DNA of 64,000 nucleotides, taken from Zeimonas sp003577305 (GTDB taxonomy: Bacteria; Pseudomonadota; Gammaproteobacteria; Burkholderiales; Burkholderiaceae_E). The notes below the pieces were generated by a model that saw only the letters and a list, made by a program, of their open reading frames with translations, was not told the DNA's origin and did no database searches. The first letter of the stretch is position 1; each line of letters opens with the position of its first letter. The position numbers and the translations under genes were made by a program. The DNA lies in NCBI GenBank assembly GCA_030263385.1, contig SZOX01000021.1:5128-69127 (forward strand), read 5' to 3'. Shown here piece after piece: positions 31,232 to 42,979 of this stretch.

Positions 31232-31734
31232 GCGGCGAAGACGGGGGCGACCATCGCCCCGCCATCCGGGTGCTGACCGCCGAGGTTGCGGTTGCGCTGC
31301 TGTTCGTCGCGCTGGGCGCACTCGTGATCGTCGACAGTGCGCGCATCGGGGCCGGCTGGGCCGACGACGGTCCGCAGGCGGGTAATTTCCCGTTCTACGT
31401 CGGGGCGCTGATGGTCGTGGCGGGCGTTGCGAACCTGTTGATCGCGATGCGCAGCCGCTGGCTCCTGGGCGGACCGTTCGTCTCGCGAGCCGGGCTCGGC
31501 CACGTGCTGCACGTCCTCGTGCCCACCGCGATCTTCGCGGGGTTGATCGCGCTCCTGGGAATGTACGTCGCCGCGGCGATCTTCATCGCGTGGTTCATGC
31601 TGCGGCACGGCCGCTTTCGCTGGACGGCGGCAGTGGTCGCACTCGGCGTACCGCTGGTGCTGTTCCTGGTGTTCGAGCGCTGGTTTCTCGTGCCGCTGCC
31701 CAAGGGGCCGCTCGAGGCGATGCTAGGTTTCTAG
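31228..31734 (+). CDS. tctB: Tripartite tricarboxylate transporter, small membrane subunit TctB (module 2)
   Basis: A 168-residue membrane protein with about four TM helices (for example VAVALLFVALGALVIVDS at residues 19-36). The block GPQAGNFPFYVGALMVVAG is the counterpart of the TctB GPGFFP region. The GTG at 31228 overlaps the receptor stop (GTGA), giving translational coupling. The last helix ends in a block PLGP-like LVPLPKGPLEA found in many TctB proteins. Confidence 0.9.
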   Translation: MSGEDGGDHRPAIRVLTAEVAVALLFVALGALVIVDSARIGAGWADDGPQAGNFPFYVGALMVVAGVANLLIAMRSRWLLGGPFVSRAGLGHVLHVLVPTAIFAGLIALLGMYVAAAIFIAWFMLRHGRFRWTAAVVALGVPLVLFLVFERWFLVPLPKGPLEAMLGF

Positions 31735-31754
31735 CGGCTCCGGGCTCCGAGACG

Positions 31755-33248
31755 ATGGACGAAATCGGCAATCTGTTCCACGGTTTCGCGGTGGCCCTCA
31801 CGCTGCCGAACCTCGGCTTCATGCTGGTCGGCATCCTGCTGGGCGTGCTGATCGGCGTGCTTCCCGGCCTGGGCGGAGCCAACGGCGTCGCGATCCTGCT
31901 GCCGCTCACCTTCAGCATGCCGCCGACCAGCGCGATCATCATGCTGTCGTGCATTTACTGGGGTGCGCTGTTCGGCGGGGCGATCACCTCGATCCTGTTC
32001 AACATCCCCGGCGAGCCGTGGTCGGTGGCGACCACTTTCGACGGCTATCCGCTCGCGCAGAAGGGGCGCGCCGGCGAGGCGCTGACCGCAGCATTCACCT
32101 CGTCGTTCGTCGGCGCGTTCTTCGCGGTGCTGATGATCACTTTCCTCGCGCCGCTGGTGGCGAAGTTCGCGCTGAAGTTCGGACCGGCCGAGTTCTTCGG
32201 CGTGCAGTTCCTGACTTTCGCCAGCTTCATCGGCATGACGAAGTCGCCGCGGTTCAAGACGCTGGGGGCGATGATGCTGGGCTTCGCGCTGGCCGCGGTC
32301 GGGCTCGACAGCGTGACCGGCCAGTTGAGGATGACGTTCGGCGCAACCCCGCTGCTCAAGGGCTTCGATTTCCTCACTGCGGTGATCGGCCTGTTCGGAA
32401 TCGGCGAGATCCTGCTCACGATGGAGGAGGGGATGTCGTTCAAGGGCGGCAAGGCCGGGATCAACGCGCGTGTCGTGCTCGACACCTGGAAGCGGTTGCC
32501 GCGCTACTGGGCGACCTCGCTGCGCTCGACCGTCATCGGCTGCTGGATGGGCATCACCCCCGGCGGCGCCACGCCTGCGTCGTTCATGAGCTACGGGATC
32601 GCAAAGCGCTCGTCGAAGAGCGGCGACAGGTTCGGAACCGGCGAGATCGAAGGGGTCGTGGCACCCGAAACCGCGGCGCACGCGGCCGGCACCAGTGCGC
32701 TGCTGCCGATGCTCACGCTCGGCATCCCGGGCTCGCCGACCGCCGCGGTGCTGCTCGGGGGGCTGCTGATCTGGGGCCTGCAGCCCGGGCCACTGCTGTT
32801 CGTCGAGCAGAAGGAATTCGTCTGGGGCCTGATCGCCAGCATGTATCTCGGCAACGTCGTCGGGCTCGCGATCGTGCTCACCACGGTTCCGTGGTGGGCG
32901 GCGATCCTGCGCATTCCGTTCTCGATCATCGCGCCGGTGATCGTCGTGGTCTGCGCGGTGGGCGCCTACACGGTGCACAACTCGATGTTCGACGTTTCGA
33001 TGATGGTCGTGTTCGGCATCGTCGGCTACGTGTTCAAGAAACTCGACTATCCACTCGCGCCGATGGTGCTGGCGCTGGTGCTGGGCGACATGGCCGAGTC
33101 GAGTTTCCGCCAGGCGCTGCTGCTCTCGCAGGGCAGCCTGGCGGTCTTCTGGGCGAGCCCGCTCGCCGCGGTGCTGATGTCGCTCGGCCTGCTGATGCTG
33201 TTCTGGCAGCAGGTCTCGCGCCTTTGGACGCGGCGGCCGGCGTCCTGA
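31755..33248 (+). CDS. tctA: Tripartite tricarboxylate transporter, large permease TctA (module 2)
   Basis: A 497-residue integral membrane protein with about 12 TM segments. TctA marks are LIGVLPGLGGANGVAILLPL near residue 33, GAITSILFNIPGEPWSVA near 75, GVVAPETAAHAAGTSALLPM near 300 and the C-terminal SFRQALLLSQGS. It completes the second TTT system 20 bp behind tctB. It is clearly diverged from the module 1 TctA (GLGGAN instead of GIGPLA), so the two are not a recent duplication. Confidence 0.94.
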   Translation: MDEIGNLFHGFAVALTLPNLGFMLVGILLGVLIGVLPGLGGANGVAILLPLTFSMPPTSAIIMLSCIYWGALFGGAITSILFNIPGEPWSVATTFDGYPLAQKGRAGEALTAAFTSSFVGAFFAVLMITFLAPLVAKFALKFGPAEFFGVQFLTFASFIGMTKSPRFKTLGAMMLGFALAAVGLDSVTGQLRMTFGATPLLKGFDFLTAVIGLFGIGEILLTMEEGMSFKGGKAGINARVVLDTWKRLPRYWATSLRSTVIGCWMGITPGGATPASFMSYGIAKRSSKSGDRFGTGEIEGVVAPETAAHAAGTSALLPMLTLGIPGSPTAAVLLGGLLIWGLQPGPLLFVEQKEFVWGLIASMYLGNVVGLAIVLTTVPWWAAILRIPFSIIAPVIVVVCAVGAYTVHNSMFDVSMMVVFGIVGYVFKKLDYPLAPMVLALVLGDMAESSFRQALLLSQGSLAVFWASPLAAVLMSLGLLMLFWQQVSRLWTRRPAS

Positions 33249-33261
33249 AGCCGCGGTTCTC

Positions 33262-34272
33262 TCAGCCCGGCGGCTCGATCTTCAGCCGCCCCTTGCGCGC
33301 CGACAGCGTCGCGTCGAGCAGCGACGCGCACGCGTAGACCGCGTCGCAATGCGGCGTCGGCGTGCCGGTCAGGCGGGCCAGTTCGATCACCGAGCCGAGC
33401 AGCGCGTCGAGTTCGAGTGCGCGCCCGTGCTCGACGTCCTGCAGCATCGAGGTCTTGTGCTCGCCCACCGCCTCGGCGCCGGCGATGCGCTTGTCGATCG
33501 TGATGCGAAAGCGCACGCCGAGCTTCTCGGCGACCGTGCGCGCCTCGGCCATCATCTCCGCGGCCAGCGCGCGCGTGGCCGGAAAACGGCAGATCGCCGC
33601 CAGCGATGCGTGCGTGAGCGCGCTCACCGGGTTGAAAGTGAGGTTGCCCCACAGCTTGAGCCAGATCTCGGAACGCAGGTCGGACGACACCGGGGCCTTG
33701 AAGCCCGCGCGTGTCAGGGCGTCGGAGATGCGCTGCACCCGCTCCGACTTGCCGTTGTCGGGTTCGCCCAGCGAGAAGCGATTGCCTTCGATGACCCGGA
33801 CGACGCCCGGCGCAACCAGTTCGGAGGCCGGGTAGACGACCGAGCCGATGATCCGCTCGCCGGGGATCGCGGCCGCGATCGTGCCGTCGGGGTCGACCGA
33901 CTTCAGCGGGCGCCCGTCGAATTCGCCGCCCAGCTTGTGGAAGTACCACCACGGAATGCCGTTCTGCAGCGTGACCACCGCGGTTTCGGCCCCGAACATC
34001 GCGGGCACGTCGGCCGCCAGTGCGCCGACCTGCTGCGCCTTCAGGGCCAGCAGCACGAAATCCTGCGGCCCGGCGTCGGTCGTTTTCTGCACCGCGCGCA
34101 CGTTGCGCGCCACTTGCTCGGTGCCGTCCTCCTCGATCAGCCGGAAGCCATGCGCGTTGATCGTCTGCAGGTTGGCGCCGCGCGCGATGAAGGTCACTTC
34201 TTCGCCCGCGAGCGCCAGGCGCGCGCCCAGGTACCCGCCGATCGAGCCGGCTCCCACCACCGCGATCTTCAT
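33262..34272 (-). CDS. Ketopantoate reductase family protein (2-dehydropantoate 2-reductase-like)
   Basis: A 336-residue NADPH-dependent reductase. The N-terminal Rossmann motif is VVGAGSIGGYLGARLALAG, followed by a ApbA/PanE-type ENGIP-like block (VVTLQNGIPWWYFHKLGG) and RSEIWLKLWGNLTFNPVSAL in the C-terminal helical domain. PanE makes pantoate for coenzyme A, but many paralogues act on other 2-oxoacids. It lies 10 bp after an FAH-family gene in a catabolic setting, so a 2-oxoacid substrate other than ketopantoate is possible. Confidence 0.88.
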   Translation of the reverse strand: MKIAVVGAGSIGGYLGARLALAGEEVTFIARGANLQTINAHGFRLIEEDGTEQVARNVRAVQKTTDAGPQDFVLLALKAQQVGALAADVPAMFGAETAVVTLQNGIPWWYFHKLGGEFDGRPLKSVDPDGTIAAAIPGERIIGSVVYPASELVAPGVVRVIEGNRFSLGEPDNGKSERVQRISDALTRAGFKAPVSSDLRSEIWLKLWGNLTFNPVSALTHASLAAICRFPATRALAAEMMAEARTVAEKLGVRFRITIDKRIAGAEAVGEHKTSMLQDVEHGRALELDALLGSVIELARLTGTPTPHCDAVYACASLLDATLSARKGRLKIEPPG

Positions 34273-34282
34273 CGGTTCCGCC

Positions 34283-35068
34283 TCATTCCTGACGGTACTC
34301 GTTGCGCAGCGTGCCGATGCCCTCGATCGACACCTCGACCACGTTTCCCGCCTTCATCGGCAGCACGCCCAGCGAGGTTCCGCAGGCGATCAGGTCGCCG
34401 GGCTCGAGCGTCATGTCGCGCGAGATCAGGCTCACCAGTTGCGCGGGGGCGAAGATCATGTCGGACACCGGGAAATTCTGACGCTCGCGCCCGCCCAGCA
34501 GCGTGCGTACCGACAGGCCCGACGGCTCGATCCCGGTCGCGATCACCGGCCCGAAGACGCCGAAAGTGTCGAAGCTCTTCGCGCGGGTCCACTGCGCGAA
34601 CGCGGCGTCGCGGCCGACGATCTCGATCGCGGTGACATCGTTGACGCAGGTGTAGCCGAAGATGTGCTGCGCGGCCTCGCCGGGCGAGACGTTCGAGCAA
34701 CGCCGACCGATCACGACGCCGAGTTCGCCCTCGTAGACGACCCGGCCGCCGTACGAGACCGGCGCGCGGATCGGCTGCCCGTGAGCGCAATACGCGTTGG
34801 CGCCCTTGATCAGGTAGAGCGGCTCGGCGGGAATCGCGAGTTCCTGCTTCGCTGCGGCGGCGTGGAAGTTGTTCCAGATGCACACGAACTTCGACGGCTG
34901 GCTTGGCGGCAGCCACTCGATCGAGTCGGTCGGCAGCCGCTCGCCGGTCGGCGCATGCCCGCCGAACATGTCGCCTTCGTGCACCACGACCTCGTCGCCG
35001 TCGAGCAGGCCGAACCCGGCGCGTCCATCGCGCCGGAAGCGCATCCAGAGGTTCGAGTCGTGTGCCAT
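34283..35068 (-). CDS. Fumarylacetoacetate hydrolase family protein
   Basis: A 261-residue FAH-superfamily hydrolase or isomerase. The metal-binding region shows VVYEGELGVVIGR (acidic ligands) and YTCVNDVTAIEI, and the C-terminal block is GDLIACGTSLGVLPMKAG followed by VEVSIEGIGTLRN. Members cleave or decarboxylate 2-oxo-4-enoates or acylpyruvates. The ATG at 35068 is preferred; the frame is open far upstream only because of high GC. It shares an operon with the PanE-like gene and is 71 bp from the valS end. Confidence 0.9.
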   Translation of the reverse strand: MAHDSNLWMRFRRDGRAGFGLLDGDEVVVHEGDMFGGHAPTGERLPTDSIEWLPPSQPSKFVCIWNNFHAAAAKQELAIPAEPLYLIKGANAYCAHGQPIRAPVSYGGRVVYEGELGVVIGRRCSNVSPGEAAQHIFGYTCVNDVTAIEIVGRDAAFAQWTRAKSFDTFGVFGPVIATGIEPSGLSVRTLLGGRERQNFPVSDMIFAPAQLVSLISRDMTLEPGDLIACGTSLGVLPMKAGNVVEVSIEGIGTLRNEYRQE

Positions 35069-35139
35069 GCGCGCGGATGTTAGCATCCGCGCCCCGCCTA
35101 CAGGCGCGAAGCCCGGGGCCGGCCCTCGCGTGGCCCGGT

Positions 35140-38187
<3,048 letters not shown>

Positions 38188-38216
38188 GTTCGCAAGTGTC
38201 TGATCACAAACGCAAA

Positions 38217-38222
38217 ATTATA
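38217..38222 (-). promoter_or_regulatory. Candidate -10 element (TATAAT) for valS
   Basis: A perfect TATAAT on the minus strand, overlapping the stop codon of the gene at 38218-38643 and lying 29 bases before the valS ATG. The region between is AT-rich for this genome. No good -35 is seen. Confidence 0.45.
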
Positions 38223-38643
38223 TCCGTGGCGCGACCGGGTCGGTGCCGCGCGCGCGGATCACTTCGTCGTGCACCCGGGTGATCTCCTCGGCGACCGCGC
38301 GCGCGACCAGGTCGCGGATCAGCTGCTCGAGCGTGCTGCCGAGGTCGGCCGCGAGCGACTCGGTGGCGCGCCCGATCACCGCCTGCAGGTTCTCGCGCAG
38401 CTGCGCATCGAGCAGCGCGTCGGCGCGCCCGAGCAGGCCTTCGAGCACGTTCTCGCGCACGCGCATCGCGAGTTGCGCCCAATCGATCTCGACGAGCGTG
38501 CGCGGCAACTCGCTGCTGTCGTAGCGCGGGACCTCGACCACCTCGGTGAGCAACGGAATCGCGTTTTCGCCGGCTTCGCCGGCAGCGGCTGCCGCGCTCC
38601 TGAGCGTGTCGGCCAGGCGCTCGAGATCGTCTTCGGTGTTCAC
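38218..38643 (-). CDS. Small unknown protein between holC and valS
   Basis: A 141-residue, mostly helical and acidic protein with no recognised domain. Its GTG start overlaps the holC stop (GTGA), so it is coupled to holC. The C-terminal half (LREN repeats such as VRENVLEGLLGRADALLDAQLREN, given in parts) has a heptad-like pattern of Leu and Ala that suggests an amphipathic or coiled-coil helix. Similar small genes are found at this place in other betaproteobacteria, but the function is not known to me. Confidence 0.75.
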   Translation of the reverse strand: MNTEDDLERLADTLRSAAAAAGEAGENAIPLLTEVVEVPRYDSSELPRTLVEIDWAQLAMRVRENVLEGLLGRADALLDAQLRENLQAVIGRATESLAADLGSTLEQLIRDLVARAVAEEITRVHDEVIRARGTDPVAPRI

Positions 38644-39074
38644 GCCGCCCCCGGAGTCTCGGCAAGATCGTGGCGCCCGAGCGGATAGCCGCGGTCGCGG
38701 TAGAAGCGCCAGCGCTCGCGCGCGGCCGCGCGGTCGGTGTCGTCGGAGGCGACCACTTCGATCAGCCGCTCGAAGCGGCTGAACATCGGCGGCATGCCGC
38801 CGCCCAGGTTCACCAGCACGTCGTGAAACGGGGGCTCGACCGGCTCGGCCGCGAGCAGCACCGGCGTCTCGGCGGCCAGCGGGTCGCCGGCGCCCACGTG
38901 GGGAATGAAGTCGTGCTGCGAGAAGGCCCACAGCAGCCGGTCGAATTCGTCGAGGCGCACCGCATCGTCGCACCAGACCAGGACCTTGTGGCGCGCGCGA
39001 TAGACCTTGCGCACCAGCCGGCATCCGTAGCGCAGCTTGTCGGCCGCGTTGAAGTGGAAGTCGACGCGGGTCAA
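38640..39074 (-). CDS. holC: DNA polymerase III, chi subunit
   Basis: A 144-residue protein beginning with the HolC-like TRVDFHFNAADKLRYGCRLV. It continues with KVLVWCDDAVRLDEFDRLLW, FIPHVGAGDP and FSRFERLIEVV. In the replicase, chi binds SSB and the psi subunit of the clamp loader. The start is probably the TTG at 39074, which has GAGG eight bases upstream and lies 4 bp after the pepA stop; the only upstream starts are inside pepA. TTG suggests low translation. Confidence 0.88.
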   Translation of the reverse strand: MTRVDFHFNAADKLRYGCRLVRKVYRARHKVLVWCDDAVRLDEFDRLLWAFSQHDFIPHVGAGDPLAAETPVLLAAEPVEPPFHDVLVNLGGGMPPMFSRFERLIEVVASDDTDRAAARERWRFYRDRGYPLGRHDLAETPGAA

Positions 39075-39078
39075 GGCG

Positions 39079-40554
39079 TCAGCCTCGCGCACGCGCCAGC
39101 AGGAAGTTGGCGAGCAGCGGCACCGGGCGGCCGGTTGCACCCTTGTTCGTGCCCGACTTCCAGGCAGTGCCGGCGATGTCGAGGTGCGCCCAGTCGTAGC
39201 CCTTGGCGAAGCGCGACAGGAAGCAGGCGGCGGTGACCGAGCCCGCCGGCCGGCCGCCGATGTTGGCCATGTCGGCGAACGGCGATTTCAGCTGCTCCTG
39301 GTATTCCTCGTCGAGCGGCATGCGCCAGCAACCGTCGCCGATCTCGTTGCCGGCCTCCAGCAGTTCGGTGGCCAGCGCGTCGCTGGGCGAGAACAGGCCC
39401 GAGCGATGGTGGCCCAGCGCGATCACGCAGGCGCCGGTGAGCGTGGCCACGTCGATCACGGTCGACGGCTTGAACCGCTGCACGTAGGTGAGCGCGTCGC
39501 ACAGGATCAGGCGCCCCTCGGCATCGGTGTTCAGGATCTCGACGGTCTGCCCCGACATGCTCGCGACGATGTCGCCCGGCTTCGTCGCACGACCTCCTGG
39601 CATGTTCTCGGTGGTGGGCACGACCACGACCAGGTTGAGCTTCAGTTTCAGCTCGGCGACCGCGCGCATCGCGCCGAGCACCGACGCCGCGCCGCACATG
39701 TCGAACTTCATCTCGTCCATCTCGGCGGCGGGTTTCAGCGAAATGCCGCCGGTGTCGAATGTGATGCCCTTGCCGACCAGCGCGATCGGGGGCTGCTTCG
39801 CGCCCGCGCCCTGGTAGCGCAGGACGATCAGCTTCGGCGGCTGCTCGGAGCCGCGCGCCACCGACAGCAGCGCGCCCATCTTCAGCGCCTGCATCTGGCG
39901 CACATCGAGCACCTCTGCCTTCAGGCCGAGTTCGCGCGCCATCTTCCTCGCGGTGTCGGCGAGATACGCGGGCGTGCAGTGGTTGGCCGGCAGGTTGCCG
40001 AGTTCGCGCGCCATGTCGACGCCGTTGGCGATCGCGGTGGCCTGCGCGACCGCGGCGCGAAAGGCGCCGCCCGCGGAGACCGGCAGCACGACCCGCTTCG
40101 GACGCACCGGCCGGGTTTCGCGCTTCGTCTTCAGCGTCTCGAAGCGGTAGGCGATCTCGCGGCCCGTCAGCACCTGCGCGCGCAGCTTCCATTCGGTGTC
40201 GCGGCCCGTGACCGGCGCCTCGTGCAGCAGCGAGAGCGCTTCGTCGGCCGCGAGTTGCCCGGCGGCCTGCAGGGCGCCGCGCACCGCGTCGGTGAACGCC
40301 CTGGCAGCGGCTTCGCGGGCCTCGCCCATCGATACCAGCAGCGCGCGCGGCAGGTGGCCGTCGAGTTGCACCAGCAGCGTGGAGCCGGCCTTCGCCGGCA
40401 GGTCGCCGCTGCGGATCACTTTCGCGAGGCGCCCGCCATGCACCGCGTCGATTTCCCTGCCGCCCGCAGTGAGCTCCTTGCCCGCCAGGACCGGCACCAG
40501 CGCGCAGTCGGCGCGCGCGCGTCCGGGGGGTGTCGTACGTGTGCTAAATTGCAT
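39079..40554 (-). CDS. pepA: Leucyl aminopeptidase
   Basis: A 491-residue M17-family aminopeptidase with two metal ions. Signature blocks are LVGKGITFDTGGISLKPA (metal and catalytic Lys), DEMKFDMCGAASVLG, and the conserved NTDAEGRLILCDALTY. The C-terminus holds the usual LDIAGTAW. Pepa-type enzymes remove N-terminal Leu and some also bind DNA. It is divergent from lptF with only 43 bp between the two starts, and a perfect -10 sequence lies in that gap. Confidence 0.96.
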   Translation of the reverse strand: MQFSTRTTPPGRARADCALVPVLAGKELTAGGREIDAVHGGRLAKVIRSGDLPAKAGSTLLVQLDGHLPRALLVSMGEAREAAARAFTDAVRGALQAAGQLAADEALSLLHEAPVTGRDTEWKLRAQVLTGREIAYRFETLKTKRETRPVRPKRVVLPVSAGGAFRAAVAQATAIANGVDMARELGNLPANHCTPAYLADTARKMARELGLKAEVLDVRQMQALKMGALLSVARGSEQPPKLIVLRYQGAGAKQPPIALVGKGITFDTGGISLKPAAEMDEMKFDMCGAASVLGAMRAVAELKLKLNLVVVVPTTENMPGGRATKPGDIVASMSGQTVEILNTDAEGRLILCDALTYVQRFKPSTVIDVATLTGACVIALGHHRSGLFSPSDALATELLEAGNEIGDGCWRMPLDEEYQEQLKSPFADMANIGGRPAGSVTAACFLSRFAKGYDWAHLDIAGTAWKSGTNKGATGRPVPLLANFLLARARG

Positions 40555-40584
40555 CGCTTGCTCTTTCTCGTCTCGAACCGGTCG

Positions 40585-40590
40585 ATTATA
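40585..40590 (-). promoter_or_regulatory. -10 element (TATAAT) for pepA in the pepA/lptF divergent gap
   Basis: A perfect TATAAT on the minus strand, 30 bases before the pepA ATG. The -35 region would lie inside the first codons of lptF, so promoters for the two genes must overlap. Confidence 0.5.
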
Positions 40591-40597
40591 CGAGGCT

Positions 40598-41689
40598 ATG
40601 CTCTTCAAGAAGGCGCTGCGGCGCGACCTCGTCAATCTCGCCGGCACCGTCTTCGCGACGCTCTTCGTCATCATGCTGACGACGTCGCTGATCCGCCTGC
40701 TCGGGCGTGCCGCCGGCGGGCGCGTCGACACCGCAAGCGTGCTGCCGCTGATCGCCTTCAACGCGATCGGGATCCTTCCGGTGCTGCTGGTGCTCACCAT
40801 CTACATCGCGGTGCTGATGTCGCTCACGCGCGCCTATCGCGACTCCGAGATGGTGATCTGGTTCGCGAGCGGACGCAGCCTCGCGGCGTGGGTGCGGCCG
40901 GTGCTCGGCTTCGCGGCCCCGATCGCGCTGGTGGTGGCCGTGATCGCGTTCTTCGTCTCGCCGTGGGCCCAGCGGCAGGCGAGCGAATACCAGCAGCGCT
41001 TCGCGCAGCGCGAAGACATCTCGCAGGTCTCGGCCGGGCGGTTCCGCGAGTCGGTCTCGGCCAACCGTGTGTTCTTCGTCGAGGAACTCGACGCGGCCCA
41101 GACCGAAGTGCGCAACGTGTTCGTCACGCAGACGCGCGGCGAACTGCTCACGGTGGTGGTCTCGCGCAGCGGGCGCATCGAGAACGAGCGCGACGGCACG
41201 CGCTTTCTCGTGCTCGAGGACGGCCGTCGCTACGACGGCGCGATGGGGCGTCCCGACTTCCGGCTGATGGAGTTCGGGCGCTACGGGCTCAGGCTCGAGC
41301 CGCGCAGCCCGACGCTCGGCGACCAGCGCGCGAAGGCCCGGACGACGCTCGAGTTGCTGCGCGACCCCACGCCGCGTCACCTCGGCGAGCTGTCGTGGCG
41401 CATCAGCCTTCCGGTGTCGGCGCTGCTGATGGCGCTGCTGGCGATCCCGCTTTCGGCGATCAACCCGCGCGTGGGCCGTTCGATCAACCTGCTGGTCGCG
41501 CTGCTGGTCTACGTCACCTACAGCAACCTCACCTCGCTCGTGCAGGCCTGGATCTCGGGGGAGAAGCTGTCGTTCGGCATCGGCGCGTGGGCGCTGCATG
41601 CGGCGGTTCTCGCGCTGGCGGGCCTGCTGTTCTGGCGCCGGATGACGCTGCCGCGCCGCCCGTTGCGCCGCCTGGTCTGGCGCACATGA
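40598..41689 (+). CDS. lptF: LPS export ABC transporter permease LptF
   Basis: A 363-residue inner-membrane permease of the LptB2FG complex, which extracts lipopolysaccharide and passes it to the LptC-LptA bridge. It shows the YjgP layout: two N-terminal TM helices, a periplasmic domain (about residues 125-260) and three or four C-terminal helices (SLPVSALLMALLAIPLSAINP, cut before the next block). The N-terminus MLFKKALRRDL and YRDSEMVIWFASG are family-typical. The start has CGAGG in front. The stop overlaps lptG (ATGA). Confidence 0.94.
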   Translation: MLFKKALRRDLVNLAGTVFATLFVIMLTTSLIRLLGRAAGGRVDTASVLPLIAFNAIGILPVLLVLTIYIAVLMSLTRAYRDSEMVIWFASGRSLAAWVRPVLGFAAPIALVVAVIAFFVSPWAQRQASEYQQRFAQREDISQVSAGRFRESVSANRVFFVEELDAAQTEVRNVFVTQTRGELLTVVVSRSGRIENERDGTRFLVLEDGRRYDGAMGRPDFRLMEFGRYGLRLEPRSPTLGDQRAKARTTLELLRDPTPRHLGELSWRISLPVSALLMALLAIPLSAINPRVGRSINLLVALLVYVTYSNLTSLVQAWISGEKLSFGIGAWALHAAVLALAGLLFWRRMTLPRRPLRRLVWRT

Positions 41690-42819
41690 GAACGCTGCGC
41701 GGCTACCTCGGGCGCCAGATCGTCGCGGCGCTGGTGTTCGTGCTCTTCGGTTTTCTCGCGCTGTTCGCGTTCTTCGACTTCATCAACGAGCTCGACGACG
41801 TCGGCCGCGGCGGCTATCGGCTGCAGCACGCGCTCGCCTTCGTGCTGCTCGGGTTGCCGGGGCACGTCTACGAACTGATGCCGATCGTCGCGCTGATCGG
41901 CACCATCTATGCGCTGGCGCAATTCGCCGCCAATTCCGAATTCACCGCGATGCGCGCCGCAGGCCTCGGGCGGCGTCAGGCACTGGGCAGCGTCGCGCGC
42001 ATCGGGCTGGTGGTCGCGGTGCTCACCGCGCTGGTCGGGGAAGTGGTGTCGCCAGCGGCCGAGCGCCTGGCCCAGCAGTTGCGACTCTCCGCAATCGGCG
42101 CATCGGTCGCCGGGCAGTTCCGCTCCGGGCTGTGGCTGAAGGACTCGGTGCGCGGCGCTGGCGGCGAGGTCGAGCGGCTGCGTTTCGTCAACATCGGCGA
42201 GTTGCTGCCCGATGGCACGCTGCGCGAGGTGCGCGTGTTCGAGTTCGACGCCGAGCTGCGGCTGTCGGAGATCGTCCACGCCCGCGTGGGCCGCTACGCG
42301 CCGCCCGACGCCTGGCGGCTCACCGACGTCGACGCGACGCGCTTCGTCGAGGTCCGGATCGGCGCCGACGCTCCGGCGCTGCACGCCGAGCAGTCGCGTC
42401 CGGCCGAGCGCCTCTGGAAGAGCGACCTCACGCCGGGGCTGCTCGGCGTGCTGCTGGTGCAGCCCGACCGGATGTCGGCGCTCAGCCTGTATCGATACGT
42501 GCGGCACCTGAAGGAGAACCGGCAGAACTCGGCGCAGTACGAGATCGCGCTCGCCAGGAAACTCGTCTATCCGCTCGCGGTGATCGTGATGATGGCGCTC
42601 GCGCTGCCCTTTGCGTACCTGCAGGCGCGCGCCGGCGGCATCGGCTACAAGGTGTTCGCCGGCATCATGCTCGGAATCGCCTTCCATTTCCTCAACGGGC
42701 TGTTCTCTCACCTGGGCCTGCTCAACACCTGGCCGCCGCTGCTGTCGGTCAGCATCCCGAGCATCGGTGCGTTCGCGCTGGCGCTGGGCATGCTCGCCTG
42801 GGTCGACCGGGCGCGCTGA
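41686..42819 (+). CDS. lptG: LPS export ABC transporter permease LptG
   Basis: A 377-residue YjgQ-type partner of LptF. It starts with RTLRGYLGRQIVAALVFVL and has the helix-loop pattern NELDDVGRGGYRLQHALAFV and NSEFTAMRAAGLGRRQALG, followed by a periplasmic domain and C-terminal helices with KVFAGIMLGIAFHFLNGLFS. Translation is coupled to lptF by a 4-bp overlap. It is followed by 160 bp of non-coding DNA before the leader of the next gene. Confidence 0.95.
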   Translation: MRTLRGYLGRQIVAALVFVLFGFLALFAFFDFINELDDVGRGGYRLQHALAFVLLGLPGHVYELMPIVALIGTIYALAQFAANSEFTAMRAAGLGRRQALGSVARIGLVVAVLTALVGEVVSPAAERLAQQLRLSAIGASVAGQFRSGLWLKDSVRGAGGEVERLRFVNIGELLPDGTLREVRVFEFDAELRLSEIVHARVGRYAPPDAWRLTDVDATRFVEVRIGADAPALHAEQSRPAERLWKSDLTPGLLGVLLVQPDRMSALSLYRYVRHLKENRQNSAQYEIALARKLVYPLAVIVMMALALPFAYLQARAGGIGYKVFAGIMLGIAFHFLNGLFSHLGLLNTWPPLLSVSIPSIGAFALALGMLAWVDRAR

Positions 42820-42881
42820 CTGGCGAAGCCGGCCACTGGCGGGTTGCACGCCGACGCAAATTTCCGTGGACTCCGGGCCCG

Positions 42882-42896
42882 ATGCTGAATTAGCAT
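42882..42896. promoter_or_regulatory. 15-bp dyad in the lptG / glycosyltransferase gap
   Basis: ATGCTGAATTAGCAT is a near-perfect palindrome with seven paired positions (one G-T) around a single central base. It is AT-rich in a GC-rich gap and lies 84 bp before the leader ORF. It could be an operator; no T-run follows that would make it a terminator. Confidence 0.35.
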
Positions 42897-42979
42897 TTGC
42901 CCGAGGCCGCCGCGCGTGCCGCGCCCGACCGGTGCCGGCACATGCGGTCCGTCCGGATCGAGGAGGAGGAGAGGCAGCC

